Source: Micromonospora mirobrigensis (GTDB taxonomy: Bacteria; Actinomycetota; Actinomycetes; Mycobacteriales; Micromonosporaceae). Taken from it: 64,000 nt of DNA. The notes beneath the pieces are model-generated. The model saw nothing but the letters and a program-made list of their open reading frames with translations, was not told where the DNA came from and did not search any database. Shown piece by piece: positions 61,193 to 64,000 of this stretch. The stretch covers positions 186,001 through 250,000 of the forward strand of contig NZ_FMCX01000004.1 in assembly GCF_900091555.1 (NCBI RefSeq), written 5' to 3'. Numbering within the stretch: the stretch's first letter is position 1; each line of letters opens with the position of its first letter. Made by a program: the position numbers and the translations under genes.

Positions 61193-63958
61193 TCACAGCG
61201 GCACCACGGCCGGGGTCCACACGTCCACGTCGGTGCCGACCGGCCAGGCCATCGCCGGGCCGTTGACGCCGCGGGCCGCCACCGTGGCGGTCTGCGGGCT
61301 GGCGGTACCGGTGATCGCCGAGACCGTCACCTGCTCTTCGCCGACGCGCAGGTCCAGCGGGAAGTCCAGCGGGTTGGTGGTCCACAGCGCGCCCGACTCG
61401 GTGGCGGTCAGGGACAACGTCGCCGACGCCGCGGTCACGGCGGTGGCCAGGCTCGCCCCGGTGGCGCCGGCCCGCTGCGGGCCGTTGGTGATGGCCACGG
61501 TCCAGGGGTCGGCGGGGGTGGCGTTCCAGACGATGGACCAGGTGTACTGGCCGATCTGCTCGTCGTAGCCCTGGACCATGGCCCGGGCGACGCCGCCGGG
61601 CACCCAGTCGGGCAGGTTGGTCAGGGCCACCACGTCGCCGGCGTCCAGGGCCACGGCGGTGGCCCGGCGGTCGGTGTCGACCGGCCAGGCCGGGCCGGCC
61701 AGCTGCACGCCGATGCGCGGCCAGCGGGCATCGTCGACGGTGCCCAGGAGCAGCAGCCACCCGGCCACGTCGTCGAGCAGCGCGTCGCTGGCCACGTTGA
61801 CGGTCTCGGAGGTGTCGTAGACGCCGACGCCGGCGGGCGGGTCGGCGATCGACAGCGGCCCACTGGTCCGCACCGCCCGCACCGACGCGCCGTCGGGCCG
61901 GGACACGGTGATGTCGTTGCGGACCGCGTCGTCGTCGTCAACGGGCTCCAGCGGCTCGGTGAGGTACCCGCCGTCGTACGGCAGGGCCAGGGCGGGCCGG
62001 TTGTAGAGGCTGGAGCGAGGCCGGTACGACAGGGCCAGGGCGCCGCGCCGCTCTTGCAAGATCCCCATGTCGGCGGCGGCGGCGTCGCGGATGACGTCCA
62101 GGGCGGTCCCCACCGGTTGCGGGCCCAGCGGGATCGTGTCGTCGGCCAGGCCGTCGATGACCAGCTCCACGCCGGCCTCCGCGGCGACCCGGGCCATCCG
62201 CCGCCCCGCCAGCTCCCCGGCGTACGCGCTGGACAGGGCGGTCAGGTCGCCGACGGTCAGCAGCTTCTGGTCGTCGACGGCCAGGTGCGACCACTGCGAC
62301 CCGTCCAGGTAGGTGGAGCTGAGCACGTCGATGCGGGTCGGGTAGCCGGGCAGGCCGGTGATCGTGTACGGGGCCGACGGGTCGGTGTAGTAGGTGGGCG
62401 ACCCGGCGTTGGCGAACACCGGCTTCCAGGTCGTCGACGAGCCGGACCGGACGACCTCGAAGTACATCAGCGACCACGACGTGGGCGGGGCGACGCTGTT
62501 GGTGAGCACCCGGTTGTCGACGACCACCCCGTCGATGTCGTAGCCGATCCACCGGTACACGCCGTTGCCGACCAGCCAGTCCCAGCGGGCCACCCGGCCG
62601 CCCGCGCAGTAGATGCGCAGGAACACAGTGTCCGCGCCGGTGGGCGCCGACGACAGCCGGAAGAACGTCAGCACTGACCAGACGGTCGCCGAGGGGCGGT
62701 GCACCACCGACGAACCGAGGTACCCGTCGGGGGCGGTGAAGCGGGCGGTGGTGGTGGCGCCGGCCAGCCGGTTGGAGGTGACGCCGAACTCCACCCCGGA
62801 CGACCGGCCGGCCGAGACGCCGGCCGCCGCGCTGGACGGCCTGGTCGACGACGGCCCGTCCTCCAGCGGCAGGTACGCCGTGGGCTTCGCCGCCACCAGG
62901 GTCCGGTACAGCGGGGAGCGCAGCGGCGTCTTGCCCTGCGCCAGGCGGCGGGTGACGCCGGCCGCGGTGATGGGCACCCACCGGTCCGCGCCGGTCGGCG
63001 ACCAGCGCACCGGCCACGACGACACCTCGCCGTAGAACCGGGCGCCCCGGTCGATCACCCTCGCCTCCGACGACAGGGTGTACACCCGGCCCTGCGCGTC
63101 GGTCAGCGTGCTGGTGCCCAGCGACATGCTGGCGAAGTTCGGCGAGGTGACCAGGGTGCCGCCGACGCGCACCTGCAAGGCGATCAGGTCGCCGACGAAC
63201 GGCTGCGCGTTGACGTTGTGCTCCCAGCCCACGTTCAGCGGCGTGCTGGCCGAGTTGAACACCGACGTCACGCCAGCACCGGTGCGGGTCGCCCCGACCT
63301 GCTGCCACGGCCCGGCCATCGTCCGCGCCTGGTAGAACCGCACCGACCAGCCGCCGGCGCCGTTGTCGACGTCCAGCTCGACGTTGACGGTCAGCTCCCC
63401 GGACGCCTCGGCGACGATCGGGACGGTGGACTGCGCGAACCCGAACGTGGACCCGCCGTCGGTGTACCAGACGAACCCCAGGTAGCCGCCCGGGACCACG
63501 CCGAAGTACCAGCACCGCTGGTTGCCGGTCGGCTCGAAGCGGGCGGCCAGCATGATCCACCGGTCGCCGCCGAACCAGCCGGCGTGGTGCCGGCCCTGGA
63601 ACCGCACGTCCAGGTCCCCGGCGCCGCCCAGGGCGAGGGTGCCCGGGGCGGTGACCGGCTCGACGGTGGCGGTGCCGGGCACGGCCACGGCCCGGGACGG
63701 GTCGACCTCGGCCACCCGTACCCGGATCGGGGTGTTGCGGCCCAGCTTGCCGTAGTACGGGCTGGCCGGGTTGCGCGGCGAGTACTTCCCGGCCCGGTTG
63801 TCGAGCACCATCGAGCAGGTGGACGGGTCGGCGACCTTGCCCTCGGCGGACCGGCCGCGGCGGATGCGGATCCCGTCGGCCTGCCGCACGTCGGCGGTGA
63901 TGTCCGCCCACCCGGACGTCGACCCCAGGTACAGCTCCACCTTCGGCGTGAACGGCAT
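61193..63958 (-). CDS. Large phage tail-associated protein
   Basis: A 921-residue protein. The N-terminus KVELYLGSTSGWADITADVRQADGIRIRRGRSAEGKVADPSTCSMVLDNRAGKYSPRNPASPYYGKLGRNTPIRVRV is characteristic of tail/minor structural proteins in actinomycete phages and prophages. The middle holds two beta-sandwich segments of LamG/concanavalin-like character (for example residues about 410-570), and the C-terminal part ends in a beta-rich region. Likely part of a tail fibre or baseplate. ATG 63958 overlaps the stop of the preceding gene (ATGA). Confidence 0.82.
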   Translation of the reverse strand: MPFTPKVELYLGSTSGWADITADVRQADGIRIRRGRSAEGKVADPSTCSMVLDNRAGKYSPRNPASPYYGKLGRNTPIRVRVAEVDPSRAVAVPGTATVEPVTAPGTLALGGAGDLDVRFQGRHHAGWFGGDRWIMLAARFEPTGNQRCWYFGVVPGGYLGFVWYTDGGSTFGFAQSTVPIVAEASGELTVNVELDVDNGAGGWSVRFYQARTMAGPWQQVGATRTGAGVTSVFNSASTPLNVGWEHNVNAQPFVGDLIALQVRVGGTLVTSPNFASMSLGTSTLTDAQGRVYTLSSEARVIDRGARFYGEVSSWPVRWSPTGADRWVPITAAGVTRRLAQGKTPLRSPLYRTLVAAKPTAYLPLEDGPSSTRPSSAAAGVSAGRSSGVEFGVTSNRLAGATTTARFTAPDGYLGSSVVHRPSATVWSVLTFFRLSSAPTGADTVFLRIYCAGGRVARWDWLVGNGVYRWIGYDIDGVVVDNRVLTNSVAPPTSWSLMYFEVVRSGSSTTWKPVFANAGSPTYYTDPSAPYTITGLPGYPTRIDVLSSTYLDGSQWSHLAVDDQKLLTVGDLTALSSAYAGELAGRRMARVAAEAGVELVIDGLADDTIPLGPQPVGTALDVIRDAAAADMGILQERRGALALSYRPRSSLYNRPALALPYDGGYLTEPLEPVDDDDAVRNDITVSRPDGASVRAVRTSGPLSIADPPAGVGVYDTSETVNVASDALLDDVAGWLLLLGTVDDARWPRIGVQLAGPAWPVDTDRRATAVALDAGDVVALTNLPDWVPGGVARAMVQGYDEQIGQYTWSIVWNATPADPWTVAITNGPQRAGATGASLATAVTAASATLSLTATESGALWTTNPLDFPLDLRVGEEQVTVSAITGTASPQTATVAARGVNGPAMAWPVGTDVDVWTPAVVPL

Positions 63959-64000
63959 CAGCTCACCGCCCGAGGACGAGCTGGACGTCGCCGCCGCGGT
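63958..64000 (-). CDS. 3' end of an upstream element gene, cut by window edge
   Basis: A minus-strand frame open from the window edge ends with TGA at 63960-63958, overlapping the ATG of the large tail-associated gene. Only about 13 codons, ending in Arg/Pro-rich residues and AVS, are visible, so nothing can be said of its product. Confidence 0.4.
   Translation of the reverse strand, partial: PRRRRPARPRAVS

Larger units (their letters stand above)
58570..64000. mobile_element. Left part of a phage-like integrated element, cut by window end
   Basis: From about 58.57 kb the gene content changes to small accessory genes and then phage structural genes on the minus strand. The boundary region has integrase-arm-like direct repeats (58625-58643). 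The element carries a small HTH gene, two DUF6907-type genes, a repeat-rich non-coding stretch and tail-associated proteins. No integrase, capsid or lysis gene falls in the window, and no tRNA gene marks the attachment site, so the exact left end is unknown. Confidence 0.7.

Overview
The window looks like a chromosomal segment of a high-GC actinomycete, most likely a Micromonosporaceae member such as Micromonospora. The reasons are the very high GC third-position bias, frequent GTG starts, a complete Pup-proteasome locus, an ECF42-type sigma factor with its DGPF partner, a snapalysin-type protease and many single-gene regulators. This placement is an inference from gene content; no 16S rRNA or tRNA gene was found here.

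Layout. 0-12 kb holds metabolic and regulatory genes: a HAD hydrolase fragment, a TetR regulator with a shortened helix-turn-helix, an EamA exporter, two lipid-kinase-like proteins, a secreted FAS1 protein, a zinc alcohol dehydrogenase, kynureninase, a BtuF-like protein, and an ECF sigma/DGPF pair. 12-17.4 kb is a five-gene peptide ABC importer operon whose last four genes overlap at stop/start codons, closed by a 20-bp perfect stem terminator. 17.4-21.2 kb (minus) is tatC, tatA, a small membrane protein, pafC and pafB. 21.3-26.8 kb (plus) is a block not expected in the mycobacterial-style pafA-pafBC-tatAC order: a cation efflux protein, a DUF3866 protein, a decayed beta-lactamase-family gene, a VanZ-like protein and a two-component system. 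26.9-35.9 kb (minus) is the Pup-proteasome locus: mpa/arc, dop, pup, an endonuclease VII-type HNH gene, prcB, prcA and pafA, with a plus-strand dTDP-glucose dehydratase gene lodged between prcA and pafA. 36-45 kb holds a ferredoxin, trmI, a site-2 protease, a RecB-like nuclease, an orphan NarL-type regulator and an ABC/FtsX exporter.

45-58.4 kb is accessory-looking. It has a DapA-DinB fusion opposite a LysR gene, a MarR-GNAT fusion with a palindrome at its start, snapalysin, two tandem nucleotidyltransferases of the RlaP type, and a cluster of three RibD-C/DHFR-like reductases interleaved with AraC, HxlR and MBL-fold genes. From about 58.57 kb the character changes to an integrated phage-like element that runs off the right edge: integrase-arm-like direct repeats, a small HTH gene, a divergent control region with repeated TTGGC/GCCAA half-sites, a structured leader, two DUF6907-type genes, a 764-bp repeat-rich non-coding stretch, and phage structural genes on the minus strand.

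Working together: Dop deamidates Pup, PafA ligates it to proteins, Mpa/ARC unfolds pupylated proteins into the PrcAB core, and PafBC is the associated DNA-damage regulator. The HNH gene is tied to this locus by translational overlap at both ends (4 bp with pup, 82 bp with prcB), which makes it the most interesting object in the core region. The best candidates for undescribed biology are that gene, the tandem nucleotidyltransferase pair, the DapA-DinB fusion, and the leader and palindromes of the right-hand element.
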